This document shows positions 35,019-43,426 of a DNA stretch of 64,000 nucleotides, in pieces (within the stretch, counting starts at the first letter, position 1; every line of letters starts with the position of its first letter). This stretch comes from Candidatus Tumulicola sp. (GTDB lineage Bacteria; Vulcanimicrobiota; Vulcanimicrobiia; Eremiobacterales; Eremiobacteraceae). The stretch covers positions 124,001-188,000 of the forward strand of contig DATNNM010000007.1 of assembly GCA_035601835.1 (NCBI GenBank), read 5' to 3'. Made by a program: the position numbers and the translations under genes. The notes beneath the pieces are model-generated. The model had not been told where the DNA came from. It worked only from the letters and a program-made list of their open reading frames with translations, and made no database searches.

Positions 35019-35599
35019 CAGTAGCGTTCTTCCTTCCAGGGGTCGGCGTCGTTGTTATAACCGCGCAACTCCCAAAACCCCGGGCGATCGTCGTTGAGGA
35101 ACTCGACGCCGTTGCACCACTTCGTGCTTTTCCAGAAATAGCGCTTCGGCGCGAACATGCGCATCGGACCGCCGTGGATGGGCTCAAGCGGCTCACCTTC
35201 GTACTTGTAGGCGAACAAAACGTCGTCTCCGCTTGCTATCGAGAGCGGCAGGTTTGCGCTGTAGCCGCCGGCCCCATGCGTGAGCACAAAACGAACGCCC
35301 GGCTTCGGCTTGCCGATGCTCACGATCTCCGAAAACGGAACGCCTTCCCACGTCGTGTCGAATTTCGTCCAGCGCGTGACGCAATGGATATCGGTTCGGA
35401 CGATCTTGGTGGGCAGGCTTGTGAACTTCTCCCAGTCCAGCTCGACCGGGTTGTCCACCTCGCCGCCGATGCGGAAGCGCCAGGTCTTTGGATCGAAACG
35501 GGGCACCTCGCCGACCTGCAGCACCGGAAAGTCGCGCACAGCGTATTGGCCGGGCGGCAGCCGTGAAGCGAGGACGTCGTCGAGCTTCTCTCGAGCCAT
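35015..35599 (-). CDS. Sulfite oxidase-like molybdopterin oxidoreductase
   Basis: 194 residues, the compact cytoplasmic form of the sulfite-oxidase fold (YuiH-like). The Mo-ligating Cys is in DIHCVTRWTKFD. Further family blocks are WEGVPFSEIV, LTHGAGGYSANLPL, GPMRMFAPKRYFWKSTKWCNGVEFL and GFWELRGYNNDADPW. There is no Tat signal. I chose the ATG at 35599 (MAREKLDDVLASRL). It follows thiE by 13 bases and overlaps the membrane-protein gene. It needs molybdenum cofactor, whose moaD/moaE genes lie elsewhere in the window. Natural substrate unknown. Confidence 0.9.
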   Translation of the reverse strand: MAREKLDDVLASRLPPGQYAVRDFPVLQVGEVPRFDPKTWRFRIGGEVDNPVELDWEKFTSLPTKIVRTDIHCVTRWTKFDTTWEGVPFSEIVSIGKPKPGVRFVLTHGAGGYSANLPLSIASGDDVLFAYKYEGEPLEPIHGGPMRMFAPKRYFWKSTKWCNGVEFLNDDRPGFWELRGYNNDADPWKEERYW

Positions 35600-35612
35600 G
35601 CCGTATCGTTGT

Positions 35613-36278
35613 TCAGGAACGGAGCGCTGGACCTTCCGCGTCCATGGCCGCCAGCATGGCGGCCGCCGCGGCCCGCGGATCTTCTGCCTGCGCGATCCAG
35701 CGAAGCACGGATGCGCGCGTGCCTCCGGCGCGCACAACACCGGCGATGGTATCCGGCTCGAGTCCACCGATCGCGAAAAACGGCAGGCCCGCGTTGGCGG
35801 CCGCATGCTCGATGAGTTCGGCCCCGACGGCCGACCGGCCAGGCTTGGTCGGCGTCTCGAAGATCGGACCGACGCCGATGTAGTCCACGGCAAGCCGCCG
35901 CGCAGCGTCGATCTGCTCTCGCGAGTGGGTGGACAACCCGACGATGCGGCCCTTGCCCAAGAGCGCGCGGGCCGACTCGACCGGCAGATCGTCCTGGCCG
36001 AGGTGCACGCCGTCGGCTTTCGCGGCGAGACAGATGTCAACGCGATCGTTGAGGATGAAGGGGATCCGCAAGCGCGCACAGGCCCGCGCACAGCGCCGCG
36101 CGACGTCGAGCAATTCCGAATCGGATAGGCGCTTTTCGCGCAGCTGCACCATGCCGACCCCGCCCGCAACCGCTTGCTCCAGAAAGTCTTCGAGCGGTGA
36201 GACGCACGGCGTCGAGTCGGTGATGAGGTAGAGCCGCACGGCGCCGATGCGGGCGTCGGCCTGCACCGGCGGCGTCAT
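35613..36278 (-). CDS. thiE: Thiamine phosphate synthase
   Basis: It joins hydroxymethylpyrimidine pyrophosphate and thiazole phosphate into thiamine phosphate. 221 residues forming a TIM barrel. Diagnostic blocks are LYLITDST, GVGMVQLREK, FILNDRVDICLAAKADGVHLGQDDL, GLSTHSREQ, DYIGVGPIFETPTKPG and FFAIGGLEPDT. The ATG overlaps the thiS stop (ATGA). It is the fourth gene of thiG-thiH-thiS-thiE as transcribed. Confidence 0.95.
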   Translation of the reverse strand: MTPPVQADARIGAVRLYLITDSTPCVSPLEDFLEQAVAGGVGMVQLREKRLSDSELLDVARRCARACARLRIPFILNDRVDICLAAKADGVHLGQDDLPVESARALLGKGRIVGLSTHSREQIDAARRLAVDYIGVGPIFETPTKPGRSAVGAELIEHAAANAGLPFFAIGGLEPDTIAGVVRAGGTRASVLRWIAQAEDPRAAAAAMLAAMDAEGPALRS

Positions 36279-36475
36279 CCTCCTCCGACCATCTGAGCGA
36301 TCTCTAGGCGATCGCCTTCGCGCAGCGGCGTGGTGGAAAAACTATCCCGCTCGAGCGGCTCGCCGTTGCGCTCGATGATCACCTGCAACGGCTCGAGACG
36401 AAGCTCGCGAAGCAGGTCGCTGACGGAGGCGCCGTCACGCAGCGCGCACGGCTTGCCGTTCGCATGCACGTTCAT
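36275..36475 (-). CDS. thiS: Thiamine biosynthesis sulfur carrier protein
   Basis: A 66-residue ubiquitin-fold protein whose C-terminal Gly-Gly (MVGGG) is adenylated and then thiocarboxylated to donate sulfur to ThiG. VHANGKPCALRDGASVSDLLRELRL at the start is typical. The ATG at 36475 overlaps the thiH stop and the end overlaps thiE, both ATGA. The activating enzyme ThiF is not in the window. Confidence 0.93.
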   Translation of the reverse strand: MNVHANGKPCALRDGASVSDLLRELRLEPLQVIIERNGEPLERDSFSTTPLREGDRLEIAQMVGGG

Positions 36476-37629
36476 GGCGTCGTCATCGTCCGTGCTTCCC
36501 TCGCAACGCCGCGAGCCGCGGGGGAAGCCATGACTTCCCAATCCTTGAACACCGGATCGTAACCGAGCTCGCGCAGCCGCGCCGCCACTTCTTGCGGCGT
36601 ACGCGTGTCCTCGAGTTCGAATTGCTCGCCGGCGCTGCCGGGCTCACCGTATCCGCCCGGCTCGGTGCTCGAACCGGCGCTCATCAGCGTCACGCCAAGG
36701 GGCACGAGTCGATCGCGCAGCGCGGGTGCCTCGCGGGTCGAAAGCGCGATGCCCGCCGTCGGCAGCGCCAAGCGCAAGAAGCACAACATGTGGACGAAGT
36801 CCCGATCATCGATGGGATGCTTCGGCACGTACCCGCCCTCCGCGTGGTTGATGCGGGGCAAGGACAAATTGATCTGCGCGCGCCAACAGTTGCGTTCGAG
36901 GTAGCGGGCGTGTGCGACCAGAGCAAGAGCTTCGAAGCGCCAATCCGCCAGGCCTAACAGCGCGCCGATGCCGAGATGGCGGATGCCGCCTTGCGATGCT
37001 CGCTCGGGTGCGTCAAGGCGCCAGTGGTATTGCTTCTTCGGGCCGCCCAGATGGTGCGCGGCGTAGGCGTCGGAATCGTACGTCTCTTGGTAGAGCACCA
37101 CGCCGTCGCAGCCGGCGTCTGCATACATCCGGTACTGCTCGACTTCCGTGGCGGCGATCTCCAGCGCGACATACGGGGCCAGCCTCTTCGTCTCGCGTAC
37201 GCATTGCGCCACATATTCGACGCTGATGCGTTTGGGGTGCTCCGCCGAGACCAGCAGGATGTTGCGCATGCCGCGGCCCGCGAGCGTGCGCGCTTCGCGC
37301 ACGACCTCGTCGATGCGCAGCGTGCGCCGCTTGATGTCGAGTCCCATCGAAAAGCCGCAGTACGTGCACGTGCACACGCACTCGTTGCTCAGATACAGCG
37401 GAGCATACAACCCGATCGTCCTGCCGAAGCGCGCTACCGTGGCGGCATGCGCCGCCTGTGCAAGTTCCTCGAGGCTTGCGCCGCCGCATTCGGAGAGCAA
37501 CGCGGCAGTTTGCTCGAGCGTCGGCGCGCCCTGCGCGGCAGCGCCGCGGACGGCGTCGGCGTCCGCGCGCGCGCCGCGCGCGAGCGCGCGTGCGATCGCT
37601 GCCGGGTCGAATTCCGTCGAAAAAGGCAT
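36472..37629 (-). CDS. thiH: 2-iminoacetate synthase (tyrosine lyase)
   Basis: A radical-SAM enzyme that cleaves tyrosine to p-cresol and dehydroglycine for thiazole formation. The cluster motif is CVCTCTYC (Cys-x3-Cys-x2-Cys) in LSNECVCTCTYCGFS. Further matches are DAGCDGVVLYQETYD, RASQGGIRHLGIGALLGL and STREAPALRDRLVPLGVTLMSAGSSTEPGGY. 385 residues from the ATG at 37629 (MPFSTEFDPAA); the longer open frame upstream has no family sequence. ThiH instead of ThiO is the route typical of organisms that can work at low oxygen. Confidence 0.94.
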   Translation of the reverse strand: MPFSTEFDPAAIARALARGARADADAVRGAAAQGAPTLEQTAALLSECGGASLEELAQAAHAATVARFGRTIGLYAPLYLSNECVCTCTYCGFSMGLDIKRRTLRIDEVVREARTLAGRGMRNILLVSAEHPKRISVEYVAQCVRETKRLAPYVALEIAATEVEQYRMYADAGCDGVVLYQETYDSDAYAAHHLGGPKKQYHWRLDAPERASQGGIRHLGIGALLGLADWRFEALALVAHARYLERNCWRAQINLSLPRINHAEGGYVPKHPIDDRDFVHMLCFLRLALPTAGIALSTREAPALRDRLVPLGVTLMSAGSSTEPGGYGEPGSAGEQFELEDTRTPQEVAARLRELGYDPVFKDWEVMASPAARGVAREARTMTTP

Positions 37630-37633
37630 GGCT

Positions 37634-38416
37634 CTACTCGAGGAAGCCTGTGAGCGGACTCGATGCCGTGGCGAGCGGCAGTTCAGGGGCGCGCCCTGCG
37701 AGGCGCGACATCCGCCCGGCCTCGACCCCGAGTTTGAACGCGCGAGCCATGCGTGCCGGTTGCGCGGCTGCCGCGATCGCGGTATTGACGAGCACCGCAT
37801 CTGCGCCCATCTCCATCGCGGCAGAAGCGTGCGAGGGCACGCCCAGACCCGCGTCGACGATGACTGGCACGCGCGCCTGCTCGATGATGATCGCGATGGC
37901 GGCTTCCATTTTCAATCCACGCCCCGAGCCGATCGGTGCGGCAAGCGGCATGACCGCGGCGACGCCGACTTCTTCAAGGCGCTTGGCCAGCACCGGGTCG
38001 GCGTGGATGTACGGCAGCACGACGAAGCCTTCTTTGACGAGCGCTTCGCACGCTTTGAGCGTGTCCACGGGATCCGGCATGAGGTAGCGCGGATCGGGGA
38101 TGACCTCGACTTTCACCCACGCCGGGAGGCCGGCGGAGCGAGCCAGACGCGCGAGGCGCACCGCTTCATCCGCATCGGCGGCGCCCGAAGTGTTCGGCAC
38201 GATGAGGTAGCGCTCGCGATCGATGAAATCTGTTATCGGATTGCTCGGCGAGTCGAGCTCCACGCGCCGAAGCGCTACCGTGACGAGTTCCGCGCCGGAG
38301 GCGGCAAGCGCATCTGCCATCAACTCCGGGCTCGCGAACTTGCCCGTGCCGACGATGAGGCGCGAACGGAACGTCCGGCCGCCAAGTTCGAACAGGTCGG
38401 TCACTGCTTCTGCCAC
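37634..38416 (-). CDS. thiG: Thiazole synthase
   Basis: It forms thiazole phosphate from deoxyxylulose phosphate, iminoacetate and ThiS-thiocarboxylate. 260 residues. The imine-forming lysine is in AWVKVEVI. Other blocks are [58 protein letters not shown] and [31 protein letters not shown]. The start is a GTG at 38416 with GGAGGA just upstream, partly inside a long hairpin. First gene of the thi operon. Confidence 0.95.
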   Translation of the reverse strand: MAEAVTDLFELGGRTFRSRLIVGTGKFASPELMADALAASGAELVTVALRRVELDSPSNPITDFIDRERYLIVPNTSGAADADEAVRLARLARSAGLPAWVKVEVIPDPRYLMPDPVDTLKACEALVKEGFVVLPYIHADPVLAKRLEEVGVAAVMPLAAPIGSGRGLKMEAAIAIIIEQARVPVIVDAGLGVPSHASAAMEMGADAVLVNTAIAAAAQPARMARAFKLGVEAGRMSRLAGRAPELPLATASSPLTGFLE

Positions 38417-38420
38417 ATAC

Positions 38421-38466
38421 TCCTCCGGGATTGTTTCCGTTCTGCGGGATGTCGCGACAATCCCGG
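38421..38466 (-). promoter_or_regulatory. Hairpin leader overlapping the thiG ribosome-binding site
   Basis: On the minus strand CCGGGATTGT (38466-38457) can pair perfectly with ACAATCCCGG (38434-38425), whose last two bases are the first two of the GGAGGA ribosome site. An alternative smaller stem, GGGAT (38464-38460) with ATCCC (38450-38446), uses the same 5' strand. The two folds exclude each other. No TPP-riboswitch sequence (CTGAGA, CTGATCTGG) is present. It may be a translational switch or a DNA operator. Confidence 0.4.
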
Positions 38467-38571
38467 CTCGCGAACAGTCGCAGGGGAAACGCCCTAGCGC
38501 TAGGAACGGCCACTCCTACCGTTCGTTTCGCTCGGAGTTTCGGCTTTTCGCCCTCTGCCCAAGGAGGCCCA

Positions 38572-39333
38572 ATGGCTACTGCTCCTCAGATCGACGCTGT
38601 CAACGAATTCCAGAACCTGTTCAAGATGTTGTTCAAAGGCCAGAACTGGATGCTGGCTCTGCCCATCCTCATCGGCTTCATCGTGGCCGGCATCGTGCTG
38701 GGCATCGTCTTCTTCATCGCGATCGCCCCGCTGTTGGGCGCGGCCATGATGAGCGGCAACAACAGCGCTGCGAACGCCGGCGCGGCCGGGCTAGGTTTCC
38801 TCAGCATTGTGCTCATCGGGATCGGCTGTCTCGTCGCCATCGTGCTCATCATGCTGACCTACGCGTGGGCGATCGAAGCAGCCGAACCAATGTGGGGCGG
38901 CGGCGCGCCTGATATCGGCGGCGGCATCGGCCGCGCGATGGGCAAACTTGGCCCCGTGGCCATCGGCGGAGGAATCGTCGCGATCGTGATGCTGCTGCTC
39001 GGCATCACGTTCATCGGACCGATCATCTGGGGATTCTTCTGCCTCTACGTCCTCCCTCTGATCGTGCTCGGCAACGAGGGCGGCACCGGCGCCATCGGCG
39101 CGTCGATCAAGTTGGTGCGCGAGAATCTCGGACCCACCTTGATGCTGCTGCTGGGGCTGATCGTCGTGGGCATTGCCGGCGGCATCGTCAACGCGATCCT
39201 CGGCATCATCCCGATCCTCGGGCACATCGTGGCTTTGGCCGTCAGCTCGGTCTTGGGCGCCTTCAACGTCCTGGCGATCGTGCGCTGGTACAAACTGCTC
39301 ACCCACACGGGGACGGCGGTCGTCCCGACCTAA
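38572..39333 (+). CDS. Multi-pass membrane protein of unknown function (paralogue of 42631-43401)
   Basis: 253 residues with about six hydrophobic helices rich in Gly, Ile and Val. Landmarks are NEFQNLFKMLFKGQNWMLALP at the start, LTYAWAIEAAEPMW in the middle and VRWYKLLTHTG at the end. The same landmarks occur in the gene at 42631-43401. The layout resembles DUF-type membrane proteins related to the glycerophosphodiesterase membrane domain, but I cannot assign a function. AAGGAGG precedes the ATG at 38572. It is divergent from thiG. Confidence 0.75.
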   Translation: MATAPQIDAVNEFQNLFKMLFKGQNWMLALPILIGFIVAGIVLGIVFFIAIAPLLGAAMMSGNNSAANAGAAGLGFLSIVLIGIGCLVAIVLIMLTYAWAIEAAEPMWGGGAPDIGGGIGRAMGKLGPVAIGGGIVAIVMLLLGITFIGPIIWGFFCLYVLPLIVLGNEGGTGAIGASIKLVRENLGPTLMLLLGLIVVGIAGGIVNAILGIIPILGHIVALAVSSVLGAFNVLAIVRWYKLLTHTGTAVVPT

Positions 39334-39369
39334 GACCGATGTAGCGTTCCGAACGAAGTTCGGATGTTG

Positions 39370-39405
39370 GGCGCAACCCTTCTGGGGCTGCGCCTCTTCT
39401 TTTTA
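39370..39405 (+). terminator. Rho-independent terminator after the membrane protein
   Basis: GGCGCA (39370-39375) pairs with TGCGCC (39389-39394), with an inner CCC/GGG, followed by TCTTCTTTTT. It reaches the stop codon of the convergent gene. Confidence 0.6.
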
Positions 39406-40023
39406 CTTGAAGACGCTATCTGGGATGTTGGGGTTGAGCGAATAGCTCTCGAAATCGGCGACCACGTGCGCTTTATATGATGGAAAGTTGAAGTCGCCGA
39501 CCTGCCGGCTCGGCAACAGATAGCGCCCGCGCCGGCCGTTGCTCGTATCGACGTGGATCGTCGAACCGTCGCGGTAGAGCCAATCCTCATGGATCTCCGC
39601 ATAGGTGCGGGGATCGACCGCGATCGCTGCATGGTCGAGGCTGCCTTCTGATTTCGGGGTCAAGAGAAGCACGATTGCCGTCGGCGCCGCGTCGCCGCCG
39701 CTCACCACGTCTACCCCATACTCCTTCGGCCACGATTCGGGCGTGCCGCGCGTGGCATAGAAGTGCTTGAATTGCTGGGCCGACTTCGGCAACGAATCGA
39801 AGACCAGCAGCGCTTTATCGGGTCGCTTGAAATAGTACGTCGCGTTCAGCCGGAACGGCAGCGTGATGAAGCTGTGCACCTTGATGTAGAAGTGCACGCG
39901 CGCGGTATACGAACGCAACGGAGCGTTGAGCGCCGTCATGCGCTCGAGCACTTGGCCCGCGCTTGGACCGTGCTGCGGCGCCGCTGAGAACAGCAAGAGC
40001 AGCGCGGCGGCGATCGCTTCCAT
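39403..40023 (-). CDS. Secreted LolA-like protein
   Basis: 206 residues with a signal peptide (MEAIAAALLLLFSAAP). The beta-rich body contains AGQVLERMTALNAPLRSYTARVHFYIKV, FRLNATYYFKRPDKALLVFD and DWLYRDGSTIHVDTS, which recall the open half-barrel of LolA/LppX-type lipid-binding proteins. It lacks enough family-specific sequence to be called LolA itself. The gene follows the ferredoxin-NADP reductase by 18 bases on the same strand. A role in outer-membrane lipid or lipoprotein handling is an inference. Confidence 0.65.
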   Translation of the reverse strand: MEAIAAALLLLFSAAPQHGPSAGQVLERMTALNAPLRSYTARVHFYIKVHSFITLPFRLNATYYFKRPDKALLVFDSLPKSAQQFKHFYATRGTPESWPKEYGVDVVSGGDAAPTAIVLLLTPKSEGSLDHAAIAVDPRTYAEIHEDWLYRDGSTIHVDTSNGRRGRYLLPSRQVGDFNFPSYKAHVVADFESYSLNPNIPDSVFK

Positions 40024-40041
40024 CGGCTGGATCGAAATGCG

Positions 40042-41055
40042 CTACGGCTTGGCGCCGACTTTGGCGGAGATCGGCAGCGTCAAGTTGCTCGAGTGCACGG
40101 GCTGTACTTTCTGGCTCGGATCCATGTAATTGATCGCCTGGTTGACCGCGATGGCGGCCTCGGACGTGCCGCACGCGATCAGTTTGAGTTTGCCCGGATG
40201 CGAGATCACGTCGCCGGCCGCATAGATGCCCTTCACGTTGGTCTCTTGCGTGGCGGTGTTGACCTTGATGCCGCTGCCTTCGATCTCGATGCCCCACTTC
40301 TTCACTTCACCCAGGTCGGAGACGAAGCCGAGCGCGCACAGGATCATGTCGGTGGGCACGCGTGTCTCTTCTTTCGACTTGGTGTTGACGATCGTCACCG
40401 CCTCGACCTTGCCGTCGCCGTGCACTTCCTTGATCTCGTGGTCGGGCTGATGGATCGCGCTGACCGACGCGCGCAGCTGCCCGACCGTATGGGGATGCGC
40501 GCGGAACTGCGAGCGGTGCACCACGTCGACCGATTTCGCTTTCTTCGCGATGGCGAGCGCGTAGTCGACCGCCGAGTCGCCGCCGCCCACCACCACCACG
40601 CGCTTGTCCGCGAAGTCGTCGAAGTTGCGCGCGTAGTACGTCAAGCCTTTGCCTTCGAACTGCTCGGCGGTCGGGGCCGCGAGCTTGCGCGGCGTGAAGG
40701 CGCCGATGCCAGAGCACAGGACGACGGTCTTGCTCAAGTGCTCGGTTTTGTCGGTCGTCACTTTGATGTTGCCGTCGGGCAGTTTTTCGATGTGCTGCAC
40801 GCGCTCTTCGAGGCATACCGCGTGCGGCCACTGCATGGCCTGCTCGATGCATGCTTTCACCAGATCCGCTCCAAGGATAGCGGGGTAGCCGGGCATGTCG
40901 TAGATCCATTTTTCCGGGTACAGCGCATAGAGCTGGCCGCCCAATTCAGGCAAAGCATCGATGACCTTGGCTTTGGCCCCGCGCATGCCCGCATAGAAAA
41001 GAGCGAAGAGGCCCGACGGGCCGCCGCCGATCGCGGTTATATCGAACAGTTCCAC
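40042..41055 (-). CDS. Ferredoxin-NADP reductase, thioredoxin reductase-like (type 2)
   Basis: A 337-residue FAD enzyme passing electrons between NADPH and ferredoxin, of the YumC type. The FAD motif GGGPSG is at the N-terminus and the NADPH motif VVVGGGDSAVDYAL is near residue 160. There is no redox-active CxxC, which separates it from thioredoxin reductase. ELGGQLYALYPEKWIYDMPGYP and GIYAAGDVISHPGKLKLIACG are family blocks. Probably supplies electrons to ferredoxin-dependent enzymes such as the radical-SAM proteins encoded nearby. Confidence 0.92.
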   Translation of the reverse strand: MELFDITAIGGGPSGLFALFYAGMRGAKAKVIDALPELGGQLYALYPEKWIYDMPGYPAILGADLVKACIEQAMQWPHAVCLEERVQHIEKLPDGNIKVTTDKTEHLSKTVVLCSGIGAFTPRKLAAPTAEQFEGKGLTYYARNFDDFADKRVVVVGGGDSAVDYALAIAKKAKSVDVVHRSQFRAHPHTVGQLRASVSAIHQPDHEIKEVHGDGKVEAVTIVNTKSKEETRVPTDMILCALGFVSDLGEVKKWGIEIEGSGIKVNTATQETNVKGIYAAGDVISHPGKLKLIACGTSEAAIAVNQAINYMDPSQKVQPVHSSNLTLPISAKVGAKP

Positions 41056-41176
41056 GCTCTAGGTATTAGACGCGAGGCCGGTCTTTCTTCTCAAGCGAGC
41101 TCAAAGGTAGCACCGCGCTGGAAGTTGTAGGCATCGACCTTCAGGGCCATGCGATCCGCTTAAGGAGGAATAGCCT

Positions 41177-41647
41177 GTGGCAACCTCTTCCGGCTCCAAC
41201 AACGCCTGGCTTGCGGTGCTCCGCATCTTCACCGGCATCTTTTGGCTTTATCACGGATACGGCAAACTGACTAACCCGGAGTGGTCGGCGCCGAACGGCC
41301 TGATGGTCCAGATCGTGCAGAACATGATCAAAGACACGAGCGGGCCGTACCACGATTTCGTCGTCAACGTCGTGCTCACGCACGTGCAAGTGGTCGCGAA
41401 CCTCGTCGCTTGGGGCGAACTGCTCGTCGGCGTCTCGCTGCTCCTCGGACTGCTCACCATCGCCGGCGGCATCGGCGGCGCTTTCCTGGCGCTGCAATAC
41501 TTCATCGCGAAGGGCTCGTTCATGACGCTGGCCGGCTGGACGGCCTTCGATATGTTCACGGCGGTCGTGAGTCTCGTGTGCGCGCTTGCGCCGGGCGCGA
41601 GAACGTTTTCGCTCGATGCTCTGCTGTTCAGGGGCAGGCGACGCTAG
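41177..41647 (+). CDS. DoxX family membrane protein
   Basis: 156 residues with four hydrophobic helices. VLRIFTGIFWLYHGYGKL is the typical DoxX start, and VANLVAWGELLVGVSLLLGLLTIAGGIGGAFLALQYF contains the conserved Glu helix. Members are linked to quinone or thiol redox processes in the membrane. AGGAGG precedes the GTG start at 41177. Divergent from the ferredoxin-NADP reductase. Confidence 0.85.
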   Translation: MATSSGSNNAWLAVLRIFTGIFWLYHGYGKLTNPEWSAPNGLMVQIVQNMIKDTSGPYHDFVVNVVLTHVQVVANLVAWGELLVGVSLLLGLLTIAGGIGGAFLALQYFIAKGSFMTLAGWTAFDMFTAVVSLVCALAPGARTFSLDALLFRGRRR

Positions 41648-41714
41648 GTAGCGGCCGTCGAGGCGCAGAAATCTAGCAGGCTTCTTCAATTCGTTTCAGC
41701 TTTGGAGGTCTTCG

Positions 41715-42620
41715 ATGCTGACCAAGGTCCACCGGCCCACCCTCGACGATCTGTCGCTGATGCCCGGCAAGCGAGCGCGCTTGCACCGCATGCTCTACGA
41801 ATACGGCCCGGGCAACGGCACGCTCTTGATGCTGCCGATCGATCAAGGCATCGAGCACGGACCGGTGGATTTCTTCGACAATCCGGAGAGCATCGACCAG
41901 GACTACATCTTTCGACTCGCCATCGAGGGCAATTACTCGGGCATCGCGATGCACATCGGACTGGCGAAGAAATACTTCTCGAAGTATGCCGGTAAGATCC
42001 CATTGCTTCTGAAGGTCAACGGCAAGACCAATGTCCCAAACGACGACGAAGCATTTTCACCGATGACGTCCAGCGTCGAGGACGCGGTGCGGTTGGGTGG
42101 GGACGCGATCGGCTACACGCTGTACGTGGGCAGTCCGCGGCAGGACGAGGACATCGCGCAACTCAACCGGGTGCGCCAAGATTGCGACCGCTACGGCATG
42201 CCGCTTTTCTTATGGTCGTATCCGCGCGGCAAGGCCATGAAGGAAAAGGGCGGCAACGATACGCTTTACGCGGTGGACTACGCGGCGCGTTTGGCGTGCG
42301 AGCTGGGCGCCGACGTCGTCAAACTCAACGTACCCAAGGTAGACGAGAACCTCGACAAGCAGCCTAAGCCCTACAACACGCTGCACCTCAGCGAGGAAGC
42401 GGCGATCGCCAAGGTCGTCAAGTCGGCGGGCAACACGCTTGTGTTGATCTCGGGCGGCAGCAAGGTCGGCGACGAAGACGTGATTCGCAAGGCCCGGATC
42501 GCCATGGACGCAGGAGTCACCGGGCTTATCTTCGGTCGCAATCTGTGGCAGCGCAAGTGGGATGACTCGCTAGCCATGACCGGCCGCATCCACGACATCC
42601 TGAAGGCCTACTCCGCCTAG
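41715..42620 (+). CDS. fbaB: Class I fructose-bisphosphate aldolase (DhnA/FbaB type)
   Basis: 301 residues. A Schiff-base aldolase acting in glycolysis or gluconeogenesis. The DhnA-type N-terminal block LMLPIDQGIEHGPVDFF, the Lys in LLLKVNGKTN, the catalytic Lys in ADVVKLNVPK and the phosphate-binding LISGGSKV...GVTGLIFGRNLWQR are all present. GGAGG lies upstream of the ATG. Its stop codon sits in a 7-bp inverted repeat shared with the stop of the convergent gene. Confidence 0.92.
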   Translation: MLTKVHRPTLDDLSLMPGKRARLHRMLYEYGPGNGTLLMLPIDQGIEHGPVDFFDNPESIDQDYIFRLAIEGNYSGIAMHIGLAKKYFSKYAGKIPLLLKVNGKTNVPNDDEAFSPMTSSVEDAVRLGGDAIGYTLYVGSPRQDEDIAQLNRVRQDCDRYGMPLFLWSYPRGKAMKEKGGNDTLYAVDYAARLACELGADVVKLNVPKVDENLDKQPKPYNTLHLSEEAAIAKVVKSAGNTLVLISGGSKVGDEDVIRKARIAMDAGVTGLIFGRNLWQRKWDDSLAMTGRIHDILKAYSA

Positions 42621-42635
42621 CACCGGGCTGCTAGG
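42616..42635. terminator. Inverted repeat spanning two convergent stop codons
   Basis: CCTAGCA (42616-42622) and TGCTAGG (42629-42635) pair around CCGGGC. The TAG of fbaB and the TAG of the opposite gene each lie in one arm. No T-run follows, so termination activity is uncertain. Confidence 0.4.
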
Positions 42636-43401
42636 TCGAAGGGCTCGGCACCGGCGCAGACGGGGTGTCAGACGCGATCGTCAACAGACCGTAGAAGCGG
42701 ACGACGGCTAACGCGATGTAGCCGTTTAAGATGCCTTGAATGGCGAGCTGCACAAGGATTCCAACCCAGGGAATAAAACCCAAGACGAACTGCGGGATGA
42801 ACGCGGCGATCGAAACGACGATGAATGCCAACACCAGCACCATCGTCTCGGCGGCGTTTCGGCTTACTAGTCTGAAGGAGTCGGCGATCGCCTGCGTCGC
42901 GGAGCGATTGCCAAGAACGATGAAGGCCGGGCCATATATCAAAAGGACGGCGATGATAATCGGACCGACGATCGTGATCAATGATATGAGAACCATCACG
43001 AGGATCAGCAGTTGAAACGCGGCCAACTGCAGCAGTTTTGAAACGGCTCGGTTGAAGCCCCGGTCGAAAGCCGGATCGCCGTCGGCCCAAACGGGGTCGG
43101 CCGCTGCTAACGTCCACGCATAGGCGAATGCGTTCACAATGCTGGCGACGACGATGGCGAGAACAAAGACCAGGATGATCGTCGCGATTTGAGTCGGCGT
43201 TATGTCGGGTGGCTTCGATGACGCGCTTGTCGCAGCCGGCAAGATCGTGGGGCCAATGACGAGGAGAAAGGCGCCCGCACCAAGCATGGCACCGACGATC
43301 TGCCCGACAACCACCGGTAGGCCAAGCAGCCAGTTGCGCTTTTGAAACAGCTTCTTGAATGCGTTCGTCGCCTCGGCGACGGGTTCGAACGGAGCGGCCA
43401 C
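42631..43401 (-). CDS. Multi-pass membrane protein of unknown function (paralogue of 38572-39333)
   Basis: 256 residues, about six helices. It shares with the other paralogue an N-terminal amphipathic NAFKKLFQKRNWLLGLP, the central FAYAWTLAAADPVW and the late VVRFYGLLT. It ends in a Pro/Ser tail. I use the GTG at 43401 (VAAPFEPVAEATNAF); the open frame continues upstream without family sequence. It follows the YciI gene on the same strand by 25 bases. Function unknown. Confidence 0.72.
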   Translation of the reverse strand: MAAPFEPVAEATNAFKKLFQKRNWLLGLPVVVGQIVGAMLGAGAFLLVIGPTILPAATSASSKPPDITPTQIATIILVFVLAIVVASIVNAFAYAWTLAAADPVWADGDPAFDRGFNRAVSKLLQLAAFQLLILVMVLISLITIVGPIIIAVLLIYGPAFIVLGNRSATQAIADSFRLVSRNAAETMVLVLAFIVVSIAAFIPQFVLGFIPWVGILVQLAIQGILNGYIALAVVRFYGLLTIASDTPSAPVPSPST

Positions 43402-43426
43402 GACGTTTGACCTGTCTTTTCGTGCG

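Noticed and set aside
38417..38571. TPP riboswitch before thiG
   Set aside because: None of the conserved THI-box segments can be found on the relevant strand; only an unrelated hairpin is present.
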